Shown here: in pieces, positions 16,185 to 24,678 of the stretch
Layout: each line of letters starts with the position of its first letter
How positions within the stretch are numbered: position 1 is the stretch's first letter
NCBI GenBank assembly: GCA_015066705.1
Contig: SVNV01000015.1
Span: forward strand, 1-50,079
Reading direction: 5' to 3'
Length of the DNA stretch: 50,079 bases
DNA from: Ruminococcus sp.
GTDB lineage: Bacteria; Bacillota; Clostridia; Oscillospirales; Ruminococcaceae
Translations under genes and position numbers: made by a program
Notes under the pieces: generated by a model
Database searches by the model: none
What the model saw: the letters and a program-made list of their open reading frames with translations, nothing else
Told to the model about the DNA's origin: nothing

Positions 16185-17556
16185 TGAGCTTTTCCTTTAC
16201 ATAGCTGATTTGTTCCATAACAGCCTCCGGTGCAGGACCGCCCTGAGATTTTCTCTGCATAACGCAGGTATCAAGGCTGATTGCATCATAAACATCTTCC
16301 TCAAAGATTTCAGAAAGCTTTTTATACTCATCAAGCGGAAGTGTTTCAAGGGTTACACCCATTTCAATACACTTAGCAACAAGAGTTCCTGTAATTTTAT
16401 ATGCATCTCTGAAAGGAAGTCCCTTTTTAACAAGATAGTCAGCGCAGTCGGTAGCATTGATAAATCCCTTTGCAGCTGCACTTCTCATATTTTCAGGCAA
16501 AACTCTCATTGTTTCAAGCATAGGAATGAAGGTTGAGAGACAAAGCTTAACTGTATCAACAGCGTCAAAAATAGCCTCCTTATCCTCCTGCATATCCTTG
16601 TTATACGCAAGTGAAAGTCCCTTCATCATTGTAAGAAGGGTATTCAAATCACCATATACTCTACCTGTCTTACCTCTTACAAGCTCGGTAATATCAGGGT
16701 TTTTCTTCTGTGGCATAATTGATGAGCCTGTTGCATATGCGTCGTCAAGCTCGATAAATTTAAATTCCCAGCTACACCAGAGTACGATTTCCTCAGAAAA
16801 TCTTGAAAGGTGCATCATAAGAATTGATATTGCGCTTGCAAGCTCGATACAGAAATCTCTGTCTGAAACTCCGTCAAGTGAGTTAAGCATAACTTCATCA
16901 AAGCCGAGAAGCTCCTTGACTCTTTCTCTGTTAATCGGGTATGTTGTACCTGCCAGCGCACAGCTTCCCAGTGGAAGCACGTTCATTCTCTTATATGTAT
17001 CGTCAAGTCTGCCAATATCACGCAAAAGCATCTGTGCATATGCCATAACGTGGTGAGCAAAAGTAATAGGCTGTGCTCTCTGGAGGTGAGTATAGCCAGG
17101 CATTACTGTTTTGAGATTTTTTTCTGCAAGAGTAACAATAACCTCGATAAGCTTTTTAACAAGTGCCTTGATTTCTTCGATTTCATTTCTGAGATAAAGT
17201 CTGATATCAAGAGCAACCTGGTCGTTTCTGCTTCTTGCAGTATGAAGTCTTTTTCCTGTTGCACCAAGTCTGTTTGTAAGCTCAGCCTCAACAAACATAT
17301 GGATATCCTCAGCGTTAGGGTCAAACTGAAGTCTGCCCTCGTCGATATCTACGAGAATTTCCTTTAAGCCCCTGATGATAGTCTTGCTTTCTTCAAGGTC
17401 AATAATTCCGCATTCGCCAAGCATAGTTGCGTGTGCAACAGAGCCCTCAATATCATTTCTATACATTCTTGCATCAAAGGAAATAGACGAATTAAAATCG
17501 TTTACCCTCTCATCAACTTCCTTTGAAAATCTTCCTGCCCACATTTTTGCAGCCAT
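16177..17556 (-). CDS. argH: Argininosuccinate lyase
   Basis: Splits argininosuccinate into arginine and fumarate. The 459 residues are typical. Motifs of the fumarase/aspartase superfamily: MWAGRFSKEVDE at the N-terminus, EDIHMFVEAEL, TARSRNDQVALD (about 110-121), GYTHLQRAQPITF with catalytic His (about 158), and the C-terminal signature GSSIMPQKKNPDITELVRGK with catalytic Ser in its mobile loop. AGAGGAG precedes ATG. It is separated from the pentapeptide repeat gene by 99 nt that contain a long hairpin. Confidence 0.97.
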   Translation of the reverse strand: MAAKMWAGRFSKEVDERVNDFNSSISFDARMYRNDIEGSVAHATMLGECGIIDLEESKTIIRGLKEILVDIDEGRLQFDPNAEDIHMFVEAELTNRLGATGKRLHTARSRNDQVALDIRLYLRNEIEEIKALVKKLIEVIVTLAEKNLKTVMPGYTHLQRAQPITFAHHVMAYAQMLLRDIGRLDDTYKRMNVLPLGSCALAGTTYPINRERVKELLGFDEVMLNSLDGVSDRDFCIELASAISILMMHLSRFSEEIVLWCSWEFKFIELDDAYATGSSIMPQKKNPDITELVRGKTGRVYGDLNTLLTMMKGLSLAYNKDMQEDKEAIFDAVDTVKLCLSTFIPMLETMRVLPENMRSAAAKGFINATDCADYLVKKGLPFRDAYKITGTLVAKCIEMGVTLETLPLDEYKKLSEIFEEDVYDAISLDTCVMQRKSQGGPAPEAVMEQISYVKEKLNG

Positions 17557-17592
17557 TTTTCTTTCTCCTCTAAATCATTATCAAAAAGGCAC

Positions 17593-17640
17593 AGGCAAAA
17601 TAATTTTCATAGCTTAAAACTACACAAAATTATTCTGCCT
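17593..17640. repeat. 15-bp inverted repeat between argH and the pentapeptide repeat gene
   Basis: Arms AGGCAAAATAATTTT (17593-17607) and AAAATTATTCTGCCT (17626-17640) are complementary apart from one position that gives a G-U pair on the minus strand. The 18-nt loop has a further TAG/CTA. On the transcript it would form a long, AT-rich hairpin with no T run directly behind it, so it is more likely an RNA processing or stability element, or a small repeat insertion, than a normal terminator. Confidence 0.6.
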
Positions 17641-17655
17641 CGCACCGAAAAATTT

Positions 17656-18087
17656 TTAATCTTCTTTTTCCATCTGTTCAATCAGTTTTGCAATATCAAT
17701 ACCATTGATTTTCATACCATCGATTTTACAGTTGTTGATTTCAACATTTGTCATATCACAGTAAAGAAATGTTGAATTCTTAAGGTCAGGATTCTTGAAT
17801 TCGATATTATTCATAATTGAACAACCGAATCTTGCGTCACTGAGATTAACCCCGAGAAACTTAGTTCCAACCATATAAACATCTGAAAACTTTGCATCCT
17901 TCATAGCGATGTTGTTAAACTGTGCGTCTGACATATTTACATCGTCAAAATTGCTGTCCTTCAGATTTACATTTGAAAAAGTAGCTCCACCGAGGTTCAC
18001 GTCCTCAAACTTTGAATTAGGAAGGCTGTCATATGAAATTTCAACCTTCTTATCAAGGGCGTGCTCGTACTTAATATTTTCAGCCAT
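17656..18087 (-). CDS. Pentapeptide repeat protein
   Basis: A 143-residue protein made almost wholly of degenerate pentapeptide repeats of the form A(D/N)LXX: SKFEDVNLGGATFSNVNLKD and the following units through SDARFG, with hydrophobic or aromatic residues every fifth position (F or L or V). Such sequences fold as a right-handed quadrilateral beta helix. It has no signal or membrane segment, and ends in a short helix (IAKLIEQMEKED) suited to dimerisation. It sits between argG (33 nt) and argH (99 nt). Pentapeptide proteins have varied roles, including gyrase mimicry; no role in arginine synthesis is known to me. Confidence 0.85.
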   Translation of the reverse strand: MAENIKYEHALDKKVEISYDSLPNSKFEDVNLGGATFSNVNLKDSNFDDVNMSDAQFNNIAMKDAKFSDVYMVGTKFLGVNLSDARFGCSIMNNIEFKNPDLKNSTFLYCDMTNVEINNCKIDGMKINGIDIAKLIEQMEKED

Positions 18088-18120
18088 CGTTATTTCCCCC
18101 GTTTCAGAATAAACCTCAGA

Positions 18121-19350
18121 TTACTTTTCGTTTCTCTTCTGTTCAAGCTTTGCTCTTACCTTGATTGGGAGACCAAAGAGGTTGATAAAGCCTGCTGAAT
18201 CCTTCTGGTCGTAAACTTCATCAGCGTCAAATGTAGCAACTTCCTCATCATAGAGTGTGAATGGTGAAGTAACACCTGCGTTAATGATATTTCCCTTATA
18301 AAGCTTGAGCTTTACGTCACCTGTAACAGTCTTCTGAGTTTCGTTTACAAAAGCTGTGAGAGCTTCACGGAGAGGTGTATACCACTGACCGTTATAAACA
18401 ATATCAGCAAACTTGATTCCTAGGTACTGCTTGATTCTTGCAGTTTCCTTATCGAGAGTGATTGTTTCAAGAACTTCGTGTGCGTGGTAAAGAATAGCTC
18501 CACCCGGTGTTTCATAAACGCCTCTTGACTTCATGCCAACAAGTCTGTTTTCAACGAGGTCAGCAAGACCGATACCGTTTGCACCGCCAAGTTCATTAAG
18601 CTTTGAAACAAGCTCAACAGGACCCATTTCAACGCCGTCGATAGCAGTTGGAACACCCTTTTCAAAATGGAGTGTAAGGTATGTAGCCTTGTCAGGAGCC
18701 ATTTCAGGAGAAACGCCCATTTCAAGGAAGCCTTCCTTATTGTACTGTGGCTCGTTTGCAGGGTCTTCGAGGTCGAGGCCTTCGTGTGAAAGGTGCCAGA
18801 TATTCTTATCCTTAGAATAGTTTGTTTCTCTGTTTATCTTAAGTGGAATATTGTGTGCTTCTGCGTAGTCGATTTCTTCGTCTCTTGACTTGATATCCCA
18901 GATTCTCCAAGGAGCAATAATCTGCATATCAGGAGCGTAAGCCTTAATAGCAAGCTCAAATCTTACCTGGTCGTTACCCTTACCTGTACAGCCGTGGCAG
19001 ATAGCGTCAGCGCCTTCAGCAAGTGCGATTTCAGCAATTCTCTTTGCAATAATCGGTCTTGCAAAAGATGTACCGAGCATATATCTGTTTTCATAGATTG
19101 CGCCTGCCTGAACAGTTGGGAAAACGTAATCCTTGATGAATTCTTCCTTAAGGTCTTCGATATAGAGCTTTGAAGCACCTGTCTTGATAGCCTTTTCCTC
19201 AAGACCGTCAAGCTCAGTACCCTGTCCTACGTCACCTGAAACAGCAATAACTTCACAGTCATTGTAGTTTTCCTTAAGCCATGGAATAATGATTGATGTG
19301 TCAAGTCCTCCTGAATATGCGAGAACAACCTTTTTGATTTCTTTAGCCAT
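18121..19350 (-). CDS. argG: Argininosuccinate synthase
   Basis: Joins citrulline and aspartate at the expense of ATP. Starting at ATG 19350 ([15 protein letters not shown]) the product has 409 residues; the N-terminal [10 protein letters not shown] is the ATP pyrophosphatase P-loop (about 11-20). Also visible: the citrulline/aspartate region with [13 protein letters not shown] (about 115-127) and [22 protein letters not shown] lies 8 nt before this ATG. An in-frame extension upstream to 19461 would run across the promoter and is rejected. It is the first gene of the arg operon. Confidence 0.97.
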   Translation of the reverse strand: MAKEIKKVVLAYSGGLDTSIIIPWLKENYNDCEVIAVSGDVGQGTELDGLEEKAIKTGASKLYIEDLKEEFIKDYVFPTVQAGAIYENRYMLGTSFARPIIAKRIAEIALAEGADAICHGCTGKGNDQVRFELAIKAYAPDMQIIAPWRIWDIKSRDEEIDYAEAHNIPLKINRETNYSKDKNIWHLSHEGLDLEDPANEPQYNKEGFLEMGVSPEMAPDKATYLTLHFEKGVPTAIDGVEMGPVELVSKLNELGGANGIGLADLVENRLVGMKSRGVYETPGGAILYHAHEVLETITLDKETARIKQYLGIKFADIVYNGQWYTPLREALTAFVNETQKTVTGDVKLKLYKGNIINAGVTSPFTLYDEEVATFDADEVYDQKDSAGFINLFGLPIKVRAKLEQKRNEK

Positions 19351-19399
19351 AATAAATTCCTCCAGTAATATATATGTTGTGCAAATACGCTTTAAGCTT

Positions 19400-19427
19400 A
19401 TTATACACCAATATACAAGTTTGTCAA
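19400..19427 (-). promoter_or_regulatory. Sigma-A promoter of the arginine operon
   Basis: Minus-strand TTGACA (19427-19422), 16-nt spacer, TATAAT (19405-19400), about 50 nt before the argG ATG. No other comparable promoter is seen within the operon. Confidence 0.8.
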
Positions 19428-19430
19428 GGG

Positions 19431-19523
19431 TTTTATGCAACCTTTTCTTATATTTTTGCATAATTTTCTGTATTTTCTGTATATTTATACATTTTACAGT
19501 GAATATTCAGTATTTTTATGCAA
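19431..19523. promoter_or_regulatory. Cluster of AT-rich ArgR-like boxes upstream of argG
   Basis: Upstream of the promoter lie several related AT-rich motifs: TTTTATGCAACC (19431-19442), TATTTTTGCATAA (19451-19463), the palindrome TGTATATTTATACA (19478-19491), the palindrome TGAATATTCA (19500-19509) and TATTTTTATGCA (19511-19522). They resemble the ARG boxes known from Bacillus AhrC and E. coli ArgR (18-bp imperfect palindromes with TGAAT or TGCAT halves around an A/T core). Assignment to ArgR is inferred from context. Confidence 0.5.
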
Positions 19524-19633
19524 GCACCCTGCAAAATCAGATAAACATACAAGATAAGTATACCACAAATCGCCATAAAATGCAAGGTTTTCCCCGTATC
19601 TTGACAATTAGTTAACAATTAAATAAAAGCTGA

Positions 19634-19663
19634 AAAACTCCCCACCGATTGGTGAGGAGTTTT
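19634..19663 (-). terminator. Terminator of the CofE-like gene
   Basis: Minus-strand hairpin AAAACTCCTCACC / GGTGGGGAGTTTT with a 4-nt loop and one G-U pair; T-rich 3' end. It lies 15 nt after the stop codon. Confidence 0.85.
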
Positions 19664-19678
19664 ATTATTTCACAAATA

Positions 19679-20872
19679 TTATTCAGTTGTGTAGTTATCG
19701 AAATATCCCTGGATATAAACGATAGGTGTACCCTTATCGCCTGAGCCTGAAGTAAGGTCACAGAGTGAACCGATAAGGTCTGTAAGACGTCTTGGAGTTG
19801 TTCCCTCGGAAGCCATCTGTCCCACAAGGTTTCCGTCCTTTTCAGTAATCTTTTCCTTGATAGCTTCCTTAAGAGCATCACCTGAAAGATTTGAAAACTC
19901 GTTATCTGCAAGGTACTTGAGCTTGAGCTCGTTTGGTGTACCCTCAAGACCTGCTGTATAAGCCGGTGAAACTACCGGGTCAGCAAGCTCCCAGATTTTT
20001 CCGATTGGGTCCTTGAAAGCACCGTCGCCGTAAACCATAACTTCAACATTCTTACCTGTTGCGTCCTTGAGCTTCTTAGCGATTGCGTCAACAACCGGCT
20101 GGCATTCTCTTGGGAAAAGCTTAACCTGGTCTTCAGTCGCCTTATTTGAACCGAGAAGTCCGTAGCTTTCGTTATAACCGCTACCATTTACAGGAGCGTT
20201 AAGGATTTCATCAAGTCCGAGAACAATTTCAGCGCCTGCAGCCTTTAAAATTCTCTTTGTTCTTGCTCTTGTGTGGATATCACAGCAAAGAACATTCTTA
20301 GTATAATCAAGAACAGCCTTAGGATTATTAGCAAAAACAATTTCACAGTCAGCACCGGATTCACGGATAAGCTGTTCGTAGTATTCAACATAGTCAACGC
20401 CTGTGAAGGTATGCTTTTCATAGCCGAAAAACTCTCTGTACTTTTCAAGTGAAAGCACGTCTGTATAAGGGTTAATTCCCTTTTCATCAAGCTGGTCGTA
20501 TGAAACAAGATGGTTTCCGACTTCGTCAGATGGGTATGAAAGCATAAGAACAATTTTCTTAGCACCCTTAGCGATACCTCTGAGGCAGATAGCAAATCTG
20601 TTTCTGCTGAGGATTGGGAAAATAATACCAACGGTTTCTCCGCCGAACTTTGCCTTGACATCAGCAGCGATGTCTTCAACAGTAGCATAGTTTCCCTGTG
20701 CTCTTGCAACAATAGCTTCTGTCATAGCAACAATGTCACGGTCACGGATTTCAAAACCTCCGTCCTTTGAAGCCTCAAGAACAGAATTAGTTACGATTTC
20801 TACAATATCGTCACCATTTCTGATAATAGGTGCTCTTACACCTCTTGAAACAGTACCAATCATACGGCTCAT
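19679..20872 (-). CDS. Coenzyme F420-0:L-glutamate ligase-like protein (CofE family)
   Basis: A 397-residue protein that matches the F420 ligase (CofE, PF01996) family as annotated in Clostridia. Features: GTVSRGVRAPIIRNGDD at the N-terminus, a DIVAMTEAIVARAQGNY block (about 46-62), a long acidic middle part (about 95-190), CCDIHTRARTKRILKAAGAEIVLGLDE, and the family segment VYGDGAFKDPIGKIWELADPVVSPA (metal and nucleotide region). The archaeal and actinobacterial enzyme adds glutamate to F420; members of this bacterial branch are longer and the organism type is not known to make F420, so the substrate is probably different. The ATG has AGGAGT 8 nt upstream. It has its own promoter and terminator. 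Confidence 0.8.
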   Translation of the reverse strand: MSRMIGTVSRGVRAPIIRNGDDIVEIVTNSVLEASKDGGFEIRDRDIVAMTEAIVARAQGNYATVEDIAADVKAKFGGETVGIIFPILSRNRFAICLRGIAKGAKKIVLMLSYPSDEVGNHLVSYDQLDEKGINPYTDVLSLEKYREFFGYEKHTFTGVDYVEYYEQLIRESGADCEIVFANNPKAVLDYTKNVLCCDIHTRARTKRILKAAGAEIVLGLDEILNAPVNGSGYNESYGLLGSNKATEDQVKLFPRECQPVVDAIAKKLKDATGKNVEVMVYGDGAFKDPIGKIWELADPVVSPAYTAGLEGTPNELKLKYLADNEFSNLSGDALKEAIKEKITEKDGNLVGQMASEGTTPRRLTDLIGSLCDLTSGSGDKGTPIVYIQGYFDNYTTE

Positions 20873-20943
20873 TTAACAACACTCCTTGAAAATAAAGGTT
20901 TACAAATTACTTTACGTCACGTGAAAACAAAATCACAGAATAT

Positions 20944-20972
20944 ATTTTAGCACATCTCATTCCATTTTTCAA
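20944..20972 (-). promoter_or_regulatory. Sigma-A promoter of the CofE-like gene
   Basis: Minus-strand TTGAAA (20972-20967), 17-nt spacer, TAAAAT (20949-20944), about 70 nt before the ATG. Confidence 0.7.
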
Positions 20973-21011
20973 TAGCAAAATCAAATTTTTTTCCAGATTT
21001 TTTAAAGTTAA

Positions 21012-21046
21012 AACAACCTCCATAAACATAGCTTATGGAGGTCGTT
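21012..21046 (-). terminator. Terminator of the L,D-transpeptidase gene
   Basis: Minus-strand stem of about 14 bp, AACGACCTCCATAA (21046-21033) with TTATGGAGGTTGTT (21025-21012), one G-U pair, then TT. It starts 6 nt after the stop codon. Confidence 0.8.
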
Positions 21047-21051
21047 ATTTT

Positions 21052-22878
21052 TTAGTAATACATTACAACAGGTGTTCCATAATCTACATTTTCATAGATA
21101 TATTTTGCCCCTGCAAGTGTCATATTTATACATCCGTGTGAGCCATTTGTCTTATAAATCTGTCCGCCCACGTTATTTCCTCTCCACTGGCTATCGTGGA
21201 GACCGATACCTACAATAGCAACTCTTGTCCAGTAAGAGCACTTAACCTCCCAGCTTTCACCTGCTGAGTTAGAGGATTTCATCGTATGGTTTCTTGCCTT
21301 GAACCAGACCTTATAAACACCAGGAAGTGTCTTTCTCACCGCAGGCTTGAGCTGTCCTGAAACAATACCGCATTTATAAACCTGCTTACCGTCAACATAG
21401 TGCCACAGAGTCTGTGCAGTAAGGTCAATTTCAACGTATGTATCGCCTATATCATCTTCAGCAGTTCTTGCTTCCTCAACACCTGTAAAGGTATATCCCT
21501 TTGTACCATCGGCATTCTTTGTATAATAGTAAATCGGGTCTGTTGTAACAGATTTACCTTCTTCAATAAGCTTAACCAACAAATCAGCAGTTTCGTCCTT
21601 ATAAATCCACCAGCCGTACTTAGCGTCGTCACTTATCGGAACTGTAATCTCACCCTGAAGAGTAGCATTGAACTTTCTTGGCTTGTTATATGTATCGTAC
21701 TTTCTTGCAAGCTCCTCAACATATCCCATTACCTTATCTCTGTCAACAGTATAGCTTCCATCATCTTTATAGGTAAGCCACTTTCCGAAGTCATTACCGG
21801 TAAGCTGTTCCTGAGCATAGTCAAAGTCAATAGTAATTGTAATATTGCTGAGGTCATTCATTCTGTCAGCGTCTTTCTGAAGCATATCCTTTGTAACAGC
21901 CGCTTTCAGAATTGTGCAGGCATTTGATACCTTTACATCAACCTCGCCGTCATCAAGAATTTCCTTTGTATGTTCAAAAAGCTTATCAAGGTCAACTGTA
22001 AATCCGTCAAGCTCTTCAATTACCACAAAGCCCTCAGATGAACTTGCGATATAAGCATCAACAGGCTCAGTATTTCCCCAGTCAATATAACCGATTTCTC
22101 TTCTGAGCTTGCTGTCATCGTATGTAGCTGCATCAACATCTGTCTTATAAGCCACAGGCTTTATAAGTGAAGTAAACCAGAGCAATGGATTCTTTTCATC
22201 AAGAAGCTTCTGTACTTTATCAGAGGTATGAAGCTCATATCCGATTGAAGAAAGAGGAATTTCAACGCTTGTTCCGTCAGTTTTAGTGAAATAGAGTGCG
22301 TTCTTGGTGTTCTTTTCCTCAAACATCTTGGTAACCTGAGCAGATGTCATCATAGAAACATCTTCGCCGTTTATAGTTGTTCCCGGCAAGAATTTTCCGC
22401 TTGTCATAACCATTCCACCCACATAGAATGACAATAGCGCAATAACAAGAAGACCAACAAAGAAGCCCACAATTATTCCCACTGTTGAAGGACCGGATTT
22501 TTCCTTTTCCTTTGACTTCTTCTTTTTTGAAGGCTTTTCATAAGCCTCGTCCTCGTCGTCATCTTCATATTCCTCATAATCAATACGGACAGGCTTTGGC
22601 TTAGGTTTAGCTGCAACCGCAGGCTTTGCTTCAACCATCGGCTTAGGCTTCATCTGAGTTATAGACGACATATCCTCTTCGATTTCATCATCGTCATCAT
22701 CGGAAAGTCTTGCAGCAATCATCTTTGCAATTTCCGCCTTGGATTTTTTCTTTTCATCCTCTGCACTTTCAGCTGGTACAGGCGTTTCTTTCTCTTCAAA
22801 ACCAGACAGTTTCTTGTCAAGGTCGTTTTCTTCGTTGACTTTATTTATAAGCTGTTCAAGGTCAAATTCATTCGCCAT
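21052..22878 (-). CDS. Membrane-anchored L,D-transpeptidase with peptidoglycan-binding region
   Basis: A 608-residue envelope protein. Residues 1-130 are cytoplasmic and low-complexity: acidic runs (SDDDDDEIEEDM), Pro/Lys/Ala stretches (KPKPMVEAKP) and a Lys-rich patch. One membrane helix lies at about 132-155. The extracytoplasmic part holds a PG_binding_4-type region (about 165-440) and the C-terminal YkuD domain (about 485-608), with the catalytic motif HxxxxxxxxxxxxxxxxSHGCIN: His in IGLHDSQWRG and Cys in GSHGCINMTL. Such enzymes make 3-3 peptide cross-links. ATG follows GGAAG. Monocistronic with its own promoter and terminator. Confidence 0.92.
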   Translation of the reverse strand: MANEFDLEQLINKVNEENDLDKKLSGFEEKETPVPAESAEDEKKKSKAEIAKMIAARLSDDDDDEIEEDMSSITQMKPKPMVEAKPAVAAKPKPKPVRIDYEEYEDDDEDEAYEKPSKKKKSKEKEKSGPSTVGIIVGFFVGLLVIALLSFYVGGMVMTSGKFLPGTTINGEDVSMMTSAQVTKMFEEKNTKNALYFTKTDGTSVEIPLSSIGYELHTSDKVQKLLDEKNPLLWFTSLIKPVAYKTDVDAATYDDSKLRREIGYIDWGNTEPVDAYIASSSEGFVVIEELDGFTVDLDKLFEHTKEILDDGEVDVKVSNACTILKAAVTKDMLQKDADRMNDLSNITITIDFDYAQEQLTGNDFGKWLTYKDDGSYTVDRDKVMGYVEELARKYDTYNKPRKFNATLQGEITVPISDDAKYGWWIYKDETADLLVKLIEEGKSVTTDPIYYYTKNADGTKGYTFTGVEEARTAEDDIGDTYVEIDLTAQTLWHYVDGKQVYKCGIVSGQLKPAVRKTLPGVYKVWFKARNHTMKSSNSAGESWEVKCSYWTRVAIVGIGLHDSQWRGNNVGGQIYKTNGSHGCINMTLAGAKYIYENVDYGTPVVMYY

Positions 22879-22915
22879 TGGACATCTTCCTTCCGAAATT
22901 TATTTATACACGTTC

Positions 22916-22944
22916 ATTATACTATATTCCTACATTAATTTCAA
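22916..22944 (-). promoter_or_regulatory. Sigma-A promoter of the L,D-transpeptidase gene
   Basis: Minus-strand TTGAAA (22944-22939), 17-nt spacer, TATAAT (22921-22916), 38 nt before the ATG. Confidence 0.8.
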
Positions 22945-23027
22945 CATTTTTTCCGAATTTCCATAATTTTTAATCGTTTTGTAACTAACAAGGGCACGAA
23001 AGCAAAAACGCCCTCGCACCCCTCATT

Positions 23028-23534
23028 TTACTTTTTGACAAATGCCTTTACAACTTCGCCGTAGTAAGCCACATGGAAGCCTTCGGTCTTATAATAAGTA
23101 TCGCAGACATCTTTAGCAACAAAGCTTTCCTCATTCATCTGCTGAGCATAAAGTTTTTTACATACAAGAACCATTTCAGCCTGTTCATAGCCGATTCCCT
23201 TATCCATTTCAACAGGTATAAGTCCTGTCTTTTCCATCTTGTCGCAATCCCTTCCGCTGTACGCACCACAGAATTTAAGAGCATCTCTGCAATCCTCGCC
23301 GAAAAAGCTCATTGTGAAATACTCGCTGTTATCGATAAATTCCATAGTATATCTTTCAGGGCGCACAACAGTAACAGCACAGTTTTTATTCCAGATAACA
23401 CCCATAAAGCCCCAGCTTGCAGTCATGGTATTGAATTTTTCCATATTACCTGCTGTTACAAGAAACCATTCCTTACCGATTTTTTCAAAAGGGTTAATCT
23501 GTTCCTTCAAGATATCAATTTCCACAAAGCTCAT
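23028..23534 (-). CDS. Flavin reductase family protein
   Basis: A 168-residue FMN-binding split-barrel protein. KEWFLVTAGNMEKFNTMTASWGFMGVIW is the region that contacts the flavin (the TMTASW motif at about 35-40); later VVRPERYTMEFIDNSEYFTMSFF and the FCGAYSGRDCDK segment match flavin reductase-like proteins of clostridia. Three cysteines near CGAYSGRDCDK are notable. The physiological substrate is unknown. ATG 23534 with GGAGG 7 nt upstream is chosen; an in-frame upstream codon would start inside the preceding gene's tail. It is 17 nt after the FkbM methyltransferase gene, suggesting co-transcription. Confidence 0.87.
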   Translation of the reverse strand: MSFVEIDILKEQINPFEKIGKEWFLVTAGNMEKFNTMTASWGFMGVIWNKNCAVTVVRPERYTMEFIDNSEYFTMSFFGEDCRDALKFCGAYSGRDCDKMEKTGLIPVEMDKGIGYEQAEMVLVCKKLYAQQMNEESFVAKDVCDTYYKTEGFHVAYYGEVVKAFVKK

Positions 23535-23551
23535 ATAATTACCTCCTAAAA

Positions 23552-24616
23552 TTAAATACAGAAAAGATTTGTTTCCCACGCAGGGTAATAAGGATAATGC
23601 CTGATGTAGAATTTATAATCCTTATTCATCTCATAAACCTGCAACGGGATATCTATCATATCCGAAAGTCTGTGATAAAGAGCCACACAGAGTTTCGGCG
23701 AAAAGCGTTTTATGGTTTCGGCTGAACCATCAAGGGCTTCCTTTTCAGCACCCTCAACGTCGTACTTGATATAAGCACAGCCCACATTACCCACAAGGTC
23801 ATCAACGCTTACACATTTTGTCACAACTCCCTTTTCATCAGCCTTTGCCATTCTGCCTCCGCCTTTAGAAAAGTTTATTTCCCCGCTATAACTCCAGCAG
23901 GCAGCGTTTACACATTGTAGTTCTTTTATATTATCGCCGTATTCACAAAGCTTTCTGAAATTTCTGCCATTAGGTTCAACAGCAATAATTTCTTTATGAT
24001 TACCCTTTGAAAACTCAATAAATTCTCTCACGGTATCACCATTATACGCACCCAAATCTACATAGGTTCCGGAAAATTCATTTCCCAGAAGATTTTCATA
24101 AGCCTCACAAGGGAGAGTTGTGATTTCCCTAAGGTATGAAATTTCCCCTGTGATTTTGTAGCAGATAATATTCTCATAAACCTTTTTGGAAAACTCGTCA
24201 GCCATAAGCTCATATACCTTTTCGGCTCTCTCAAAATTCTCCTCAAGGTATTCCTTTGTAAAAGGCTCTCCGCCTATCACCGCAGTATCCGGCACAATCA
24301 GTTTATGCTTACGGCTTATGCTGTCGATTTTTTCTATAAGGCTGTCGTAGCCTGCACCAAAAGCAAGCACCACCACAAATTCCTCATTTTTCTCCTCAAC
24401 CTGTGAAAGCTTTTTTACAGTATGCCCCATAAAAGAATGTCCTCTCACAAACTCGTCGCTTGCAAAAATTCCGCTTTCCTTTATGCCATATTTTTCAAAC
24501 TGATTGAGAAGCTTAACACAGCCGTCTCCCATTCCGTAAATAAAAATGGGTAGTTCGGTTTTTCTGAGAAATTCCCAGCTTGACTCAAGCTCCAAAAATC
24601 TTTCAAGTGAAAACAT
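23552..24616 (-). CDS. FkbM family methyltransferase
   Basis: A 354-residue protein in two parts. Residues 1-140 form a nucleotide-binding-like fold (IFIYGMGDGCVKLLNQFEKYGI; VVVLAFGAGYDSLIEKI), as seen in sugar- or polyketide-modifying proteins. Residues about 180-350 are the SAM-dependent FkbM methyltransferase: motif I TYVDLGAYNGDTVREF, acidic residue in IAVEPNGRNFRKL, and the C-terminal YIKYDVEGAEKEALDG. FkbM enzymes commonly O-methylate sugars in glycans. The acceptor here is unknown. ATG follows GCGAGG. It lies downstream of the PH gene terminator, in an apparent two-gene operon with the flavin reductase. Confidence 0.9.
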   Translation of the reverse strand: MFSLERFLELESSWEFLRKTELPIFIYGMGDGCVKLLNQFEKYGIKESGIFASDEFVRGHSFMGHTVKKLSQVEEKNEEFVVVLAFGAGYDSLIEKIDSISRKHKLIVPDTAVIGGEPFTKEYLEENFERAEKVYELMADEFSKKVYENIICYKITGEISYLREITTLPCEAYENLLGNEFSGTYVDLGAYNGDTVREFIEFSKGNHKEIIAVEPNGRNFRKLCEYGDNIKELQCVNAACWSYSGEINFSKGGGRMAKADEKGVVTKCVSVDDLVGNVGCAYIKYDVEGAEKEALDGSAETIKRFSPKLCVALYHRLSDMIDIPLQVYEMNKDYKFYIRHYPYYPAWETNLFCI

Positions 24617-24631
24617 AATAACCTCGCTATG

Positions 24632-24668
24632 AAAAAGAGAGGTAACGTCAGTTTATTACGCACCTCTC
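24632..24668 (-). terminator. Terminator of the PH-domain gene
   Basis: Minus-strand stem GAGAGGT (24668-24662) with ACCTCTC (24643-24637), an 18-nt loop and TTTTT directly after. It lies 10 nt after the stop codon. Confidence 0.8.
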
Positions 24669-24678
24669 AATGTTTTTA

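Larger units (their letters stand above)
19351..19678. other. Intergenic region between argG and the CofE-like gene
   Basis: This 328-nt gap has no gene that I can support. From right to left it holds the terminator of the CofE-like gene (19634-19663), an AT-rich stretch of about 100 nt, the ArgR-like boxes (19431-19523), the argG promoter (19400-19427) and a 50-nt argG leader ending in the ribosome site GGAGG. Confidence 0.7.

Noticed and set aside
19351-19461. 37-residue N-terminal extension of ArgG
   Set aside because: It would cross the argG promoter and ribosome site; the family starts at [15 protein letters not shown].
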